A DNA stretch of 64,000 bases. Source: Virgibacillus sp. SK37 (GTDB taxonomy: Bacteria > Bacillota > Bacilli > Bacillales > Amphibacillaceae). Position numbers and translations under genes: made by a program. Positions 27,763 through 37,300 of this stretch are shown here, in pieces (within the stretch, counting starts at the first letter, position 1; every line of letters starts with the position of its first letter). The notes beneath the pieces were generated by a model. That model had not been told where the DNA came from. It saw nothing but the letters and a program-made list of their open reading frames with translations, and made no database searches. The DNA lies in assembly GCF_000725285.1 (NCBI RefSeq), contig NZ_CP007161.1, positions 853,911 to 917,910 of the forward strand, given 5' to 3'.

Positions 27763-27882
27763 TTAGTGGTTTATATAATTAAAGAAATTAGTTAAAGTAA
27801 GTTACAGAGGGTATATCTTTTTTGCCAGAGTATTAAGATAAATTATGGTAAAATAGGGTATAGGTAATGAAGGAGTGATACT

Positions 27883-28371
27883 TTGCAAATTAATGAGCAG
27901 GCTAGAAATGAATTACTTTCAGAAGTGAATGGACTGACAGCAGAGCATTTGAATCAGAAACCTTCAGAAAATGAATGGTCTATTAAGGAGATACTCGAAC
28001 ATCTTTATTTAATGGAAGGCGCCATTACTGAATCAATTCAGAAACAGTTGGCCTCCCCAGAAATAAATGTGGTGAAGGAAAAACCAATAGAGCTTACGGT
28101 TAATCGTGATACAAAGGTGGATGCTCCATCATTTGCAGTACCAAGCGAGGATTACGCTACTCTTGAGGAATTGAAAGGAAAGCTTGCTTATACACATGAA
28201 AATTTGGAAAAGCTAGTTGAAAATGAAGATAAAATGGCAATGAAAAATAAAGCATTCCCCCATCCTGTTTTTGGAGATATGAGTTTGGACCAGTGGATCC
28301 CCTTTATCGCATATCATGAAATGCGACATACCGATCAAATAAAAGAAGTGAAAAAGAAGCTAGGCATATAA
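27883..28371 (+). CDS. DinB family protein
   Basis: A 162-residue four-helix-bundle metalloprotein of the DinB/YfiT type. The three metal-binding histidines are His40 (IKEILEHLYLMEG), His145 and His149 (YHEMRHTDQI), and NEWSIKEILEHL is the usual N-terminal motif. Family members include thiol-dependent S-transferases and many proteins of unknown role. The start is TTG 27883 with AAGGAGTGA eight bases ahead. A repeat element begins four bases after the stop. Confidence 0.88.
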   Translation: MQINEQARNELLSEVNGLTAEHLNQKPSENEWSIKEILEHLYLMEGAITESIQKQLASPEINVVKEKPIELTVNRDTKVDAPSFAVPSEDYATLEELKGKLAYTHENLEKLVENEDKMAMKNKAFPHPVFGDMSLDQWIPFIAYHEMRHTDQIKEVKKKLGI

Positions 28372-28375
28372 CTAC

Positions 28376-28656
28376 AAAAAAGAGGCTGAGACATAACTAA
28401 ATAACGCTATTTCAAAGACGAACATTCTAAAGTGTGGGACCCCGCTCCGGAAAAACGCTTCGCTTTCCGTGGGCGCTGCTAAGCCTCCTCGTGCTACGCA
28501 CTCCGGGGTCTTAGCTAGGCTTTTCCTCCCACAGGAGTCTGCGCGTTTTTCCTCCGCTAATTTGTTGCAAAAAGAAATCCGAACCATGATTCTTTAATAG
28601 TCGAATCGGTTCGGATTTTCAATGTATAAAATTTCTTTTGTCTCAGCCCCTTTTTG
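28376..28656. repeat. MITE-like repeat element with 17-bp terminal inverted repeats
   Basis: The ends, 28377-28393 (AAAAAGAGGCTGAGACA) and 28639-28655, are inverted copies with one mismatch. Inside are a GC-rich block at 28441-28559, related to the repeats at 42721-42840 and 53175-53291, and a hairpin AAATCCGAACC / GGTTCGGATTT at about 28574-28619. No coding potential is seen. The structure suits a non-autonomous mobile or REP-like element and may also terminate the DinB transcript. The gap from here to 28869 holds nothing else I can support. Confidence 0.75.
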
Positions 28657-28869
28657 TTAGCTCTGAAATATTTGTTCGAGACATATAATAATTCATCATG
28701 TATATATAAATTGAATTAACTTGGTTGTATATTAATATCAAAACGAATTATTGATACAGTTCAACAAATTACAGTTCATAGTGTTGTTAACATCTACCAA
28801 TGGAACGTTCTTTTATCCCGACTTATTTTCTGTATAATAGATATATAGGATCATAGAGGAGGTGTCGCA

Positions 28870-29835
28870 TTGACTAAAAAGAAAAAACGTTGGTTACAAG
28901 TAGGGATCAGTTTAATTACTATCCTATTAATTATAGATATAATTGCTGGGGTTTATTTTTATAACTTGGCAATTGAGCGTAATGTAAAAGATTTTCTGGT
29001 TGGCAATTCGGACCTTGAAGTGTCTGCAGAGGCAATGGATGTCTTTACTGAAGGAGATTGGAGAGACTGGGTAAGAGATCAGGAATTTGAACAAATGGAA
29101 ATGACCTCTTATGATGGTTTGAAGCTAAAAGGATATTTTTTGAAAGCTAAAAAGCCTACAGATAAAACAGTTGTTTTAGCACACGGTTACTTAGGTCGGT
29201 CTACAGATATGGGATTATATGGCCAATATTATTATGAAAACTTAGGATACAACATTTTTATGCCTGATTTCCGTGGTCACGGTCAAAGTGAAGGCGATTA
29301 TATTGGTTTTGGTTGGCATGATCGCCTTGATTTAATAGATTGGATTCATACACTATCTACTAAACTTGGACCAGACTCAGAGTATGTTTTACATGGTGTA
29401 TCCATGGGTGCAGCATCCGTTTTAATGGCCAGTGGAGAAGAAGGATTGCCTAAAAGTGTAAAAGCGATTATTGCTGATAGCCCTTATACAAGTGTATATG
29501 ATATGTTTAAGTACCAATTAGGTCGTATGTATAACGTACCGGCATTCCCTGTTCTTCCAACAACAAGTGTAGTTACAAAAATAAAAGCCGGATATTCCTT
29601 GAAAGAGGCTTCAGCGTTAAAACAAGTACAAAAAGCAGAAGTTCCTATTCTGTATATCCATGGCAATGCTGATACATTTGTACCTACTTCGATGGCTGAA
29701 AAGCTGTACAAAAATACTAGCAGTGAAAAAGATTTCATATCATTTGATAATGCCGGGCACGGCGAAGCTTTTGTAACAAAAAAGGATAAATATGTAGATA
29801 AACTGAACAGCTTTTTGGATAAATATATAAACTAA
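28870..29835 (+). CDS. membrane-anchored alpha/beta hydrolase
   Basis: A 321-residue hydrolase with a basic N terminus (TKKKKR), one membrane helix (about 10-31) and an extracytoplasmic alpha/beta-hydrolase domain. The oxyanion region is VVLAHGYLGRS, the nucleophile Ser178 sits in LHGVSMGAAS, the acid is probably Asp in YIHGNADTFVP, and the catalytic His lies in FDNAGHGEAF. The substrate is unknown. The start is TTG 28870 behind a perfect GAGGAGGTG. It is monocistronic and closed by a terminator. Confidence 0.88.
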   Translation: MTKKKKRWLQVGISLITILLIIDIIAGVYFYNLAIERNVKDFLVGNSDLEVSAEAMDVFTEGDWRDWVRDQEFEQMEMTSYDGLKLKGYFLKAKKPTDKTVVLAHGYLGRSTDMGLYGQYYYENLGYNIFMPDFRGHGQSEGDYIGFGWHDRLDLIDWIHTLSTKLGPDSEYVLHGVSMGAASVLMASGEEGLPKSVKAIIADSPYTSVYDMFKYQLGRMYNVPAFPVLPTTSVVTKIKAGYSLKEASALKQVQKAEVPILYIHGNADTFVPTSMAEKLYKNTSSEKDFISFDNAGHGEAFVTKKDKYVDKLNSFLDKYIN

Positions 29836-29866
29836 TAATTTTTTATATGTAATAAATTCCTTATTT

Positions 29867-29897
29867 AAAGATCAACTGCCTTGTGTAGTTGATCTTT
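29867..29897 (+). terminator. terminator of the alpha/beta hydrolase gene
   Basis: AAAGATCAACT (29867-29877) pairs with AGTTGATCTTT (29887-29897), followed by more T residues. Confidence 0.9.
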
Positions 29898-29980
29898 TTT
29901 TTATTTGATGTTATATACAATAAAATGCATATTAATAAGATTTAAAAGCGAAAAACTACGCTTGTATTGTATTTTTATAA

Positions 29981-29998
29981 ATAAATATTAATATTTAT
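29981..29998. promoter_or_regulatory. perfect 18-bp palindrome at the argC promoter
   Basis: ATAAATATT / AATATTTAT is a perfect AT-rich palindrome ending two bases before the argC -35 box. Its size and AAT-spacer-ATT pattern suit an arginine-repressor (AhrC/ArgR) box. A second half-match, ATGAATAATTCG at 30031-30042, lies around the transcription start. Repressor identity is inferred from the operon. Confidence 0.5.
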
Positions 29999-30000
29999 AC

Positions 30001-30029
30001 TTGATTAATTTCTTCAATAAAACTATAAT
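30001..30029 (+). promoter_or_regulatory. promoter of the arginine operon
   Basis: TTGATT (30001-30006), exactly 17 bases, perfect TATAAT (30024-30029). Confidence 0.85.
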
Positions 30030-30064
30030 AATGAATAATTCGAAAATATGGAGAGAGGGAAATT

Positions 30065-31108
30065 GTGGTGAAACGTGCAGCGATTATTGGAGGAACAGGG
30101 TATGGAGCGGCAGAGCTGATACGCTTAATTCATCTCCACAAATATTTAGAAGTAAGTAAAATTATTTCACATTCTCATTATGGAGAATATATTGCAACAC
30201 ACTATCCTCACATGCATACTTATATGGATTTAAAGATGGAGGCACTGGATGTCAGGGTGTTAGCGAATGAAGTCGATATTATTTTTTTTGCTACTCCTGC
30301 AGGCATAGCCAAAGAATTAATTCCACAGCTAGAGGGTAACCATGTTCAATGTATTGATTTATCAGGGGATTTACGCTTGCCCAATCGCGACTTATATCAA
30401 AAGTGGTATGGTCAGTTGGGAGCTCCACAAGAGATGTTAGATAAAGCGGTTTATGGTTTAACAGAGGTATTTCCTAATCAAATTAAAGATGCCGAAGTAG
30501 TATCTAATCCAGGCTGCTTTCCCACCGCTAGTTTACTAGGATTAACGCCAAGTATAAAAGAAAAAATTATAGACACACAATCTATCATTATAGACGGAAA
30601 AACGGGGGTTTCTGGTGCAGGTGGGTCGCCTTCTAAAATGACTCATTTCTCAGAGACAAATGAAAATATTCAGCCTTATAAAATAGGGAAACATCAGCAC
30701 ATTCCTGAAATAGAGCATTACCTTTCCATCACAGCTGGTGAATCAATTAACGCCACATTCACTACACATCTCATACCAATGACACGCGGATTGCTATGCA
30801 CTATTTATGGAAGGCTTACCAAAAATGTAACTACGAAAGAAATAATACATTTATATCAGGACTTCTACGCAAATCATCCATTTATACGTGTATTGGAAGA
30901 AGACCAAACACCAACTACGAAAAATGTATATGGAAGTAATTTTTGCGATATTAGTATTCATGTTGATGAAAGGACGAATCAGCTAATTATTGTTTCGGCA
31001 ATAGACAACTTAGTTAAGGGAGCAGCTGGTCAAGCAATCCAAAATGCAAATTTGATGAATGACTGGAAAGAGGAAGAAGGTTTAGCTCAATTACCAATCT
31101 ATCCATAG
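30065..31108 (+). CDS. argC: N-acetyl-gamma-glutamyl-phosphate reductase
   Basis: NADPH-dependent reduction of N-acetylglutamyl phosphate to the semialdehyde, third step of arginine synthesis. The 347-residue protein begins with the nucleotide-binding IIGGTGYGAAELIRL. The catalytic cysteine is in VVSNPGCFPTAS, and GVSGAGGSPSKMTHF and TTHLIPMTRGLL follow. The start is one of two adjacent GTG codons (30065 or 30068) behind GAGAGGG. It heads the argCJBD-carB operon, ten bases before the argJ region. Confidence 0.96.
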   Translation: MVKRAAIIGGTGYGAAELIRLIHLHKYLEVSKIISHSHYGEYIATHYPHMHTYMDLKMEALDVRVLANEVDIIFFATPAGIAKELIPQLEGNHVQCIDLSGDLRLPNRDLYQKWYGQLGAPQEMLDKAVYGLTEVFPNQIKDAEVVSNPGCFPTASLLGLTPSIKEKIIDTQSIIIDGKTGVSGAGGSPSKMTHFSETNENIQPYKIGKHQHIPEIEHYLSITAGESINATFTTHLIPMTRGLLCTIYGRLTKNVTTKEIIHLYQDFYANHPFIRVLEEDQTPTTKNVYGSNFCDISIHVDERTNQLIIVSAIDNLVKGAAGQAIQNANLMNDWKEEEGLAQLPIYP

Positions 31109-31123
31109 GAAAGGGGCATGGAA

Positions 31124-32350
31124 ATGATCACTACCAAGATAAATCAGATAAAGGTATTGGAAAACGGAAATATAGCCAGCCCAAAAGGGTATACCGCAGG
31201 CGGAGTACATTGTGGGATACGTAAAACAAAGCTGGATTTTGGTTGGATACACTCTAACATTCCAGCAGTTGCAGCAGGAGTGTACACCTTAAATGCTTTT
31301 CAGGCAGCTCCACTTAAATTAACTAAAAGTAGTATCGAAAAGGAAAAGCGGATTCAAACAGTTGTTGTTAATTCCGGAATAGCTAATGCGTGTACAGGAA
31401 ACCAGGGATATCTGGATGCGTTGGAAACCCAAAGGTTGGCTGCAGATAAAATGGGAATACATAAAGATTATGTTGCAGTAGCTTCCACCGGTTTGATCGG
31501 CAAAACCTTACCAATGGAGAAAATTAAAGTTGGTATTGCAGAAATAGGAGAAGCAAACAATTCATCGGCAGAAAATTTTGAAAAGGCTATTTTAACAACT
31601 GATACGGTTACGAAGCATATTGGTGTTCAAGTAGAAGTGGAAGGAAAAACAGTCACTATCGGCGGAGCGGCGAAAGGTTCTGGAATGATATGCCCCAATA
31701 TGGCTACAATGCTTGCTTTTATTACTACAGATGCAGCTATTGAGGAGCATGCTCTTCAGCAGGCGCTAAAATCTATGACGGACTGTTCTTTTAACAGGAT
31801 TACTGTTGATGGGGATTGCAGTACAAATGATATGGTGTTGGCTTTGGCAAATGGCCAGCAAGGTAATACCCCATTAAATGAAGATCATCATGACTGGTCC
31901 ATATTTTTGGAGGCATTCAAGTTCGTTTGTGAAGCTTTAGCTAAGCAGATTGCAAGAGATGGAGAAGGAGCAACCAAGTTGATAGAAATACATGTAGAAG
32001 GAGCGCCAACGGAGCGTGCTGCAGGACAGGTAGCAAAGGCAGTAATATCTTCTAATCTTGTAAAGACAGCGATTTTTGGTTCTGATCCGAATTGGGGAAG
32101 AATTGTTTGTGCAGTCGGCTACAGTGAACAACCACTCGATCCGGAAAAAGTAAATGTAAGTTTAGGTAACATAAATGTAGTTAAGAATGGAGTTCCACTC
32201 GAATTTGATGAGGTAAAGGCAACGAGCTATTTGCAAAATGAAGAGGTACAACTATTTGTGGATTTACAAAATGGTAAAGAAAAGGCTCTGGCATGGGGCT
32301 GTGATTTAACCTATGACTACGTAAAAATAAATGCATCCTATCGGACGTGA
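31124..32350 (+). CDS. argJ: bifunctional ornithine acetyltransferase / N-acetylglutamate synthase
   Basis: Transfers acetyl from N-acetylornithine to glutamate and can also use acetyl-CoA, so the pathway recycles its acetyl group. The protein of 408 residues is made as a precursor that cleaves itself at the conserved Thr in GMICPNMATMLAF, about residue 194. SPKGYTAGGVHCGI at the N terminus and FGSDPNWGRIVCAVGYS near the end are family blocks. AAAGGGG fits ATG 31124 better than ATG 31118. Presence of argJ means no argE/argA is needed. It runs into argB. Confidence 0.96.
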   Translation: MITTKINQIKVLENGNIASPKGYTAGGVHCGIRKTKLDFGWIHSNIPAVAAGVYTLNAFQAAPLKLTKSSIEKEKRIQTVVVNSGIANACTGNQGYLDALETQRLAADKMGIHKDYVAVASTGLIGKTLPMEKIKVGIAEIGEANNSSAENFEKAILTTDTVTKHIGVQVEVEGKTVTIGGAAKGSGMICPNMATMLAFITTDAAIEEHALQQALKSMTDCSFNRITVDGDCSTNDMVLALANGQQGNTPLNEDHHDWSIFLEAFKFVCEALAKQIARDGEGATKLIEIHVEGAPTERAAGQVAKAVISSNLVKTAIFGSDPNWGRIVCAVGYSEQPLDPEKVNVSLGNINVVKNGVPLEFDEVKATSYLQNEEVQLFVDLQNGKEKALAWGCDLTYDYVKINASYRT

Positions 32351-32360
32351 GGTGAGAGAA

Positions 32361-33164
32361 CTGAGTAATATTGTATTCAAATTAGGCGGAAGTATTATTG
32401 CAGAGCTTCCCAATTCGTTTTATGACATGCTTGTACATTTAAAAAGGTCGGGCAAATGTAATCCGATTATCGTGCATGGTGGTGGACCGACGATTAATAA
32501 GTTACTGGATCACTTGAATATAGAACATGAATTTGTAAAAGGGCTTCGAAAAACATCCAAAGATGTTTTAGAAATTGCTGAAATGGTGATGAGTGGATCA
32601 ATTAATAAACACATTGTTACCTCTATTCAAACAATAGATGGCAAGGCAATTGGTTTAAGTGGCGTAGATGCGGCGATTTTACAGGCGAAACCTCTGGGAA
32701 TACAAGAAGAAATCGGGTATGTAGGTGAAGTGGAAAATGTAGATACGGAATGGCTCCACCTTATCATTCAGCATGGTGCCATTCCGGTGATATCACCCAT
32801 AGGGCTAGGTTCAGATGGGCAGCATTATAATATCAATGGGGATATGGCTGCCGCAGCCGTGGCTGAGTCGATGAATGCCAAGCTTGCCTTTATTAGTGAT
32901 ATACCTGGTGTGAAGGAAGAGCTTGATGGGCGTACAATTGTTCATCCTAATTTAACAAAGGAACAGATCGAAACGATGATCGAAGCAGGAACTATTCATG
33001 GTGGAATGATACCAAAGGTGCAATCGGCTCTAAAGGCATTAACAGGCGGTGTAACAGAAACAGTAATTCTAAATGGATGGGAATCCAAAGATATAGAAGC
33101 TTATTTGGATGGAAAACAAGCGGGCACAAAGCTAATTATAGAAAAGGAGGCCAATCATGTCTGA
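32361..33164 (+). CDS. argB: acetylglutamate kinase
   Basis: Phosphorylates N-acetylglutamate. It belongs to the amino acid kinase fold with FKLGGSII at the N terminus, the HGGGPTINKLL substrate loop, GLSGVDAAIL, INGDMAAAAVAESM, and HGGMIPKVQSAL near the end. Homologues begin about two residues before IVFKLGG. The only ribosome site, GAGGTGA at 32349-32355, points to a CTG start at 32361. In-frame GTG 32352 overlaps that site and ATG 32331 lies inside argJ with no site, so the start is uncertain. Length from CTG is 267 residues. It overlaps argD by eight bases. Confidence 0.93.
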   Translation: MSNIVFKLGGSIIAELPNSFYDMLVHLKRSGKCNPIIVHGGGPTINKLLDHLNIEHEFVKGLRKTSKDVLEIAEMVMSGSINKHIVTSIQTIDGKAIGLSGVDAAILQAKPLGIQEEIGYVGEVENVDTEWLHLIIQHGAIPVISPIGLGSDGQHYNINGDMAAAAVAESMNAKLAFISDIPGVKEELDGRTIVHPNLTKEQIETMIEAGTIHGGMIPKVQSALKALTGGVTETVILNGWESKDIEAYLDGKQAGTKLIIEKEANHV

Positions 33165-34359
33165 AACTGTAACTGAACAAGCTTCATCTGCCTTAATGAA
33201 TGTTTATAACAGATTTCCGCTCACACTTGTAAAAGGAAAGGGTAGTTATGTATGGGATGATGAAGGAGCTAACTACCTTGATTTTACTTCTGGTATAGCA
33301 ACATGCAATCTTGGTCATATACCTGATAGTGTAGAAGAAGCAGTAAAGGAGCAATTGGAGCAACTTTGGCATTGTTCTAATCTATACCATATCCCGGCTC
33401 AGAAAAAGCTTGCTGAACAGCTAGTAAAATATAGCTGCCTTGATCAGGTATTTTTTTGTAATAGTGGTGCAGAAGCAAACGAGGCCGCGATTAAATTGGC
33501 AAAGAAATATGCAAAGGATAAGGGGTGGGTAGACAGGACAGAGATTGTAACATTTACTCAATCCTTCCATGGCCGTACAGGTTCCACCATGGCAGCAACC
33601 GCACAAGAAAAAATTCATCAAGGATTCACTCCGTTGACGCCTGGATTTCGCTATCTTCCTTACAACAATATCGAAGCCTTGAAGCAAGTGCACAACGGTA
33701 AAACAACAGCAGTTCTATTGGAATTGATTCAAGGAGAAGGGGGAGTTAATCCTGCAAATATAGAATGGTTAACTAACCTTCGTGATCTATGCCATGAGCA
33801 TGATATCCTTTTTATGGTAGATGAAATACAGACAGGAATGGGTAGAACCGGGGAGTTGTTTGCTTATGAGCAGTTCGGTGTTGATCCAGATGTCATTACA
33901 TTAGCAAAAGGGCTTGGTTCAGGTTTTCCTGTAGGTGCACTTCTTGCAAAGAAAACGGTAGCGGAGTCATTTCAGCCTGGAACGCATGGTAGTACTTTTG
34001 GAGGGAACCCCTTAGCGATGGCTGCCGGCCTGGCAACAATAGAAACAATTATGAACAATAGCATATTAAATGAAGTGGAAAATAAAAGTAGATGGATGGC
34101 TGAACAATTAGCAGCCCTAAAGCAACAATTCTCTTCTATTAAAGAAGTGAAAATGAGTGGCTTATTAATTGGTGTACAAATGAAAGAAGAGGCTGCTCCT
34201 TTGGTTACCGCATTTAGAGAAAAAGGAATTCTGGTGCTTCTTGCAGGGTCTCATGTGCTGCGAATCCTGCCACCTTTAACTGTATCACAGGAAGAATTGA
34301 CAACATTTATTACTGTTTTTAAAGAAATTTTACAGGCTAAAGGGGCGAACCAGCTATGA
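33157..34359 (+). CDS. argD: acetylornithine aminotransferase
   Basis: A class III PLP aminotransferase of 400 residues that makes N-acetylornithine from the semialdehyde with glutamate. Motifs are the N-terminal VKGKGSYVWDDEG, the phosphate loop FFCNSGAEANEAAIK, SFHGRTGSTMAAT, Asp in FMVDEIQTGMGRTG, and the Schiff-base lysine in ITLAKGLGSGFPVGA. AAAGGAGGCC precedes the ATG, and the gene overlaps argB upstream and carB downstream (ATGA), so translation is coupled through the operon. Confidence 0.96.
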   Translation: MSETVTEQASSALMNVYNRFPLTLVKGKGSYVWDDEGANYLDFTSGIATCNLGHIPDSVEEAVKEQLEQLWHCSNLYHIPAQKKLAEQLVKYSCLDQVFFCNSGAEANEAAIKLAKKYAKDKGWVDRTEIVTFTQSFHGRTGSTMAATAQEKIHQGFTPLTPGFRYLPYNNIEALKQVHNGKTTAVLLELIQGEGGVNPANIEWLTNLRDLCHEHDILFMVDEIQTGMGRTGELFAYEQFGVDPDVITLAKGLGSGFPVGALLAKKTVAESFQPGTHGSTFGGNPLAMAAGLATIETIMNNSILNEVENKSRWMAEQLAALKQQFSSIKEVKMSGLLIGVQMKEEAAPLVTAFREKGILVLLAGSHVLRILPPLTVSQEELTTFITVFKEILQAKGANQL

Positions 34360-37300
34360 CAAAAATTAATCAATTAAAGAAAGTAATGGTCATTGGTTCA
34401 GGTCCCATAGTTATTGGTCAGGCTGCTGAGTTTGATTACGCGGGAACACAAGCATGCATAGCGCTAAAAGAAGAAGGAATAGAAGTTATACTCGTAAACA
34501 ATAATCCTGCCACTATGATGACAGATAAACAAATAGCAGATCATGTCTATATGGAGCCATTGACTATTGAATCACTTGAAAGCATTATATCCATAGAAAA
34601 ACCAGATGGTCTAATTGGCACATTGGGAGGTCAAACAGGCTTAAACTTAACCGTTGAGCTTCATGAACAAGGTATCTTAGAAAAGTATCAAGTTAAATTG
34701 TTAGGTTCATCTGTCCCTTCCATACAGCAAGGCGAGGACAGAGAAAAATTCCGTGAGCTGATGCTTGAAATAAATGAGCCTGTTTGCGAATCAACAATTA
34801 TTCAATCAGTGGAAGAAGGAAAATCATTTATCCAATCTACTGGATACCCAGTCATTTTGCGCCCTGCCTACACCCTTGGAGGAGAAGGTGGCGGTTTTGC
34901 AGAAAGTGAAGATGAATACAAAGAACTCTTGGAGAATGGGTTAAACCTGAGTCCCATTGATCAGGTGCTGGTGGAAAAAAGTATAAAAGGATGGAAAGAA
35001 ATTGAATTTGAAGTAATTCGTGATGCTGCGGATAATTGTGTAGTTGTGTGTGACATGGAGAACGTAGACCCAGTTGGTGTGCATACAGGTGATTCCATTG
35101 TCGTAGCGCCCTCGCAAACGATCACGACGGAACAAAAGGAATTACTAGAGCGTGCTTCGGTGAAAATTATTCGGGCTTTGCATGTCATTGGCGGGTGTAA
35201 TATTCAATTTGCTTTGCATCCAGAGACGAATGCGTATTATATTATTGAAGTCAATCCCCGGGTCAGCCGTTCCTCTGCACTAGCTTCTAAAGCGACAGCA
35301 TATCCAATTGCCTTAGTGGCTACTAAATGTGCAATTGGCTACACATTAGATGAAATAGTCAATCCGGTTGCTGGCAACGCATACGCAAGCGAAGCACCAG
35401 TATTGGATTATGTAGTAGTAAAAGCACCACGATTTCCTTTCGATAAATTTACAGAAGCAGATCGTAGATTAGGTACGCAAATGAAAGCAACGGGTGAAGT
35501 AATGGCTATAGACCGTACCTTTATCGGAGCCTTGAATAAGGCTGTGCGTTCACTTGAACTTCATATGAATAGCTTAAATTGGAAGGAAATGTCCGTTCTC
35601 TCTAAAGAAGACTTAATGGAGTCCATAGCAGTACCAAATGATCTCCGACTTTTCGCCATTGCGGAGGCTTTAACGAGAGGAATAGAGGTAAATGAGATAC
35701 AAGAAATAACACAAATTAATTCCTGGTTCATTGAAGAAATTAATAAAGTAATTACTTGCGAACAGAAGATAGAAAGGTACAGTCTGTCTAACGTTTCATC
35801 AGAATTGCTTAAGGAAGCAAAGTTGCTAAATATTAGTGATGAACGAATTGCAGAATTACTGGAAACAACGGGGAAGAAAGTAAGAAGCTTGTATAAAAGC
35901 ATGGATTTCCATTTGTCTTATCACTTAATGAAAACCTCCCAATCCAGCACGCAACCAATAGCTTCGTGCTATTACTCCTCCTGGGGGAACGATAACGAGG
36001 AGCCAGTGTATGAAACTGAAACGGAAAAAATACTTGTCCTGGGCTCTGGTCCGATTCGTATTGGCCAAGGGGTAGAATTTGATTATTGTTCTGTACATGC
36101 TGCTCTTGCAGTAAAGAAAATGGGATATGAAGCAATTGTAATTAATAACAATCCAGAAACAGTAAGTACCGATTACACAATTGCGGATCGACTGTATTTT
36201 GAACCATTGGCCCTGGAAGATGTGTTAGCAGTAATTGAAAAGGAGAAACCCGCTGGCGTTCTTATTCAATTTGGCGGCCAAACGGCTGTGAATTTAGCAA
36301 ACTCTCTTCAGGAGGAAGGCGTCCATATTTTTGGAACTGCACCAAAACATATTGATCAAATGGAAGACAGGGAGCAATTTTATGAAGTGTTGAATAAATT
36401 AAACATCAATCATGTGCCTGGTTTTGTCGTAAATGAACATGAAGACATTTCGACAACCGCAAGTCAGTTGGGTTTTCCGGTACTTATTCGCCCATCCTAT
36501 GTTATAGGCGGACAATCAATGTTTATTTGCAATAATGAAATAGAATTGCAAGCATATGTCAAACGGATTCAGCAGGATACAAAGGATCGTTGTTGGCCAC
36601 TACTTATTGATTCATATATACCGGGAGTAGAGTGCGAAATCGATGTAATCAGTGACGGGCAGCAAATCATTGTGCCTGGAATTGTTGAACATATAGAGAG
36701 GGCAGGTGTCCATTCCGGAGACAGTATGAATATCTTTCCAGCCATTTCCCTTACTGATAAAATGAAGGAAAGAATAATCAACATTGCGCGTATTATTAGT
36801 CAACAAGTACCTATTATTGGGATGATGAATATTCAATTTGTCATCGATGGAGATACGATTTATGTATTGGAAGTCAACCCACGTTCCTCCAGAACTGTAC
36901 CTATGCTCAGTAAAATAATGGATATACCGATGGTTGAGTGGGGAGTAAGGGCGCAGTTAGGTGAAGCGCTGGATGATATCAGCTCGGAGTTGAATCTAGC
37001 TAATGAACCTGAATATTATATGGTAAAAGCTCCTGTGTTTTCAGCAGGGAAGCTAAAAGGAGTAGATCATGTACTTGGGCCTGAAATGAAATCTACCGGA
37101 GAAGCTATTGGTATAGGAGAAACAAAAGAAGTAGCCTTAGCTAATGCTTTGCCTGAAAATGTTCAGAAGATGTTTAAGAGTAAAAAACCGTTAAACGTGA
37201 TTGTATCCATTTCGGAAAGGGAGAAGCCAAATTGTATAGATTTACTTAAAAAGCTTATAGTGGAAGGTGCTGTAATCACCGCTACAAAGGGGACAACAGC

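Noticed and set aside
34941-35188. Several minus-strand frames of 60 to 110 residues within carB.
   Set aside because: They are antisense to conserved ATP-grasp coding sequence and have no ribosome sites.
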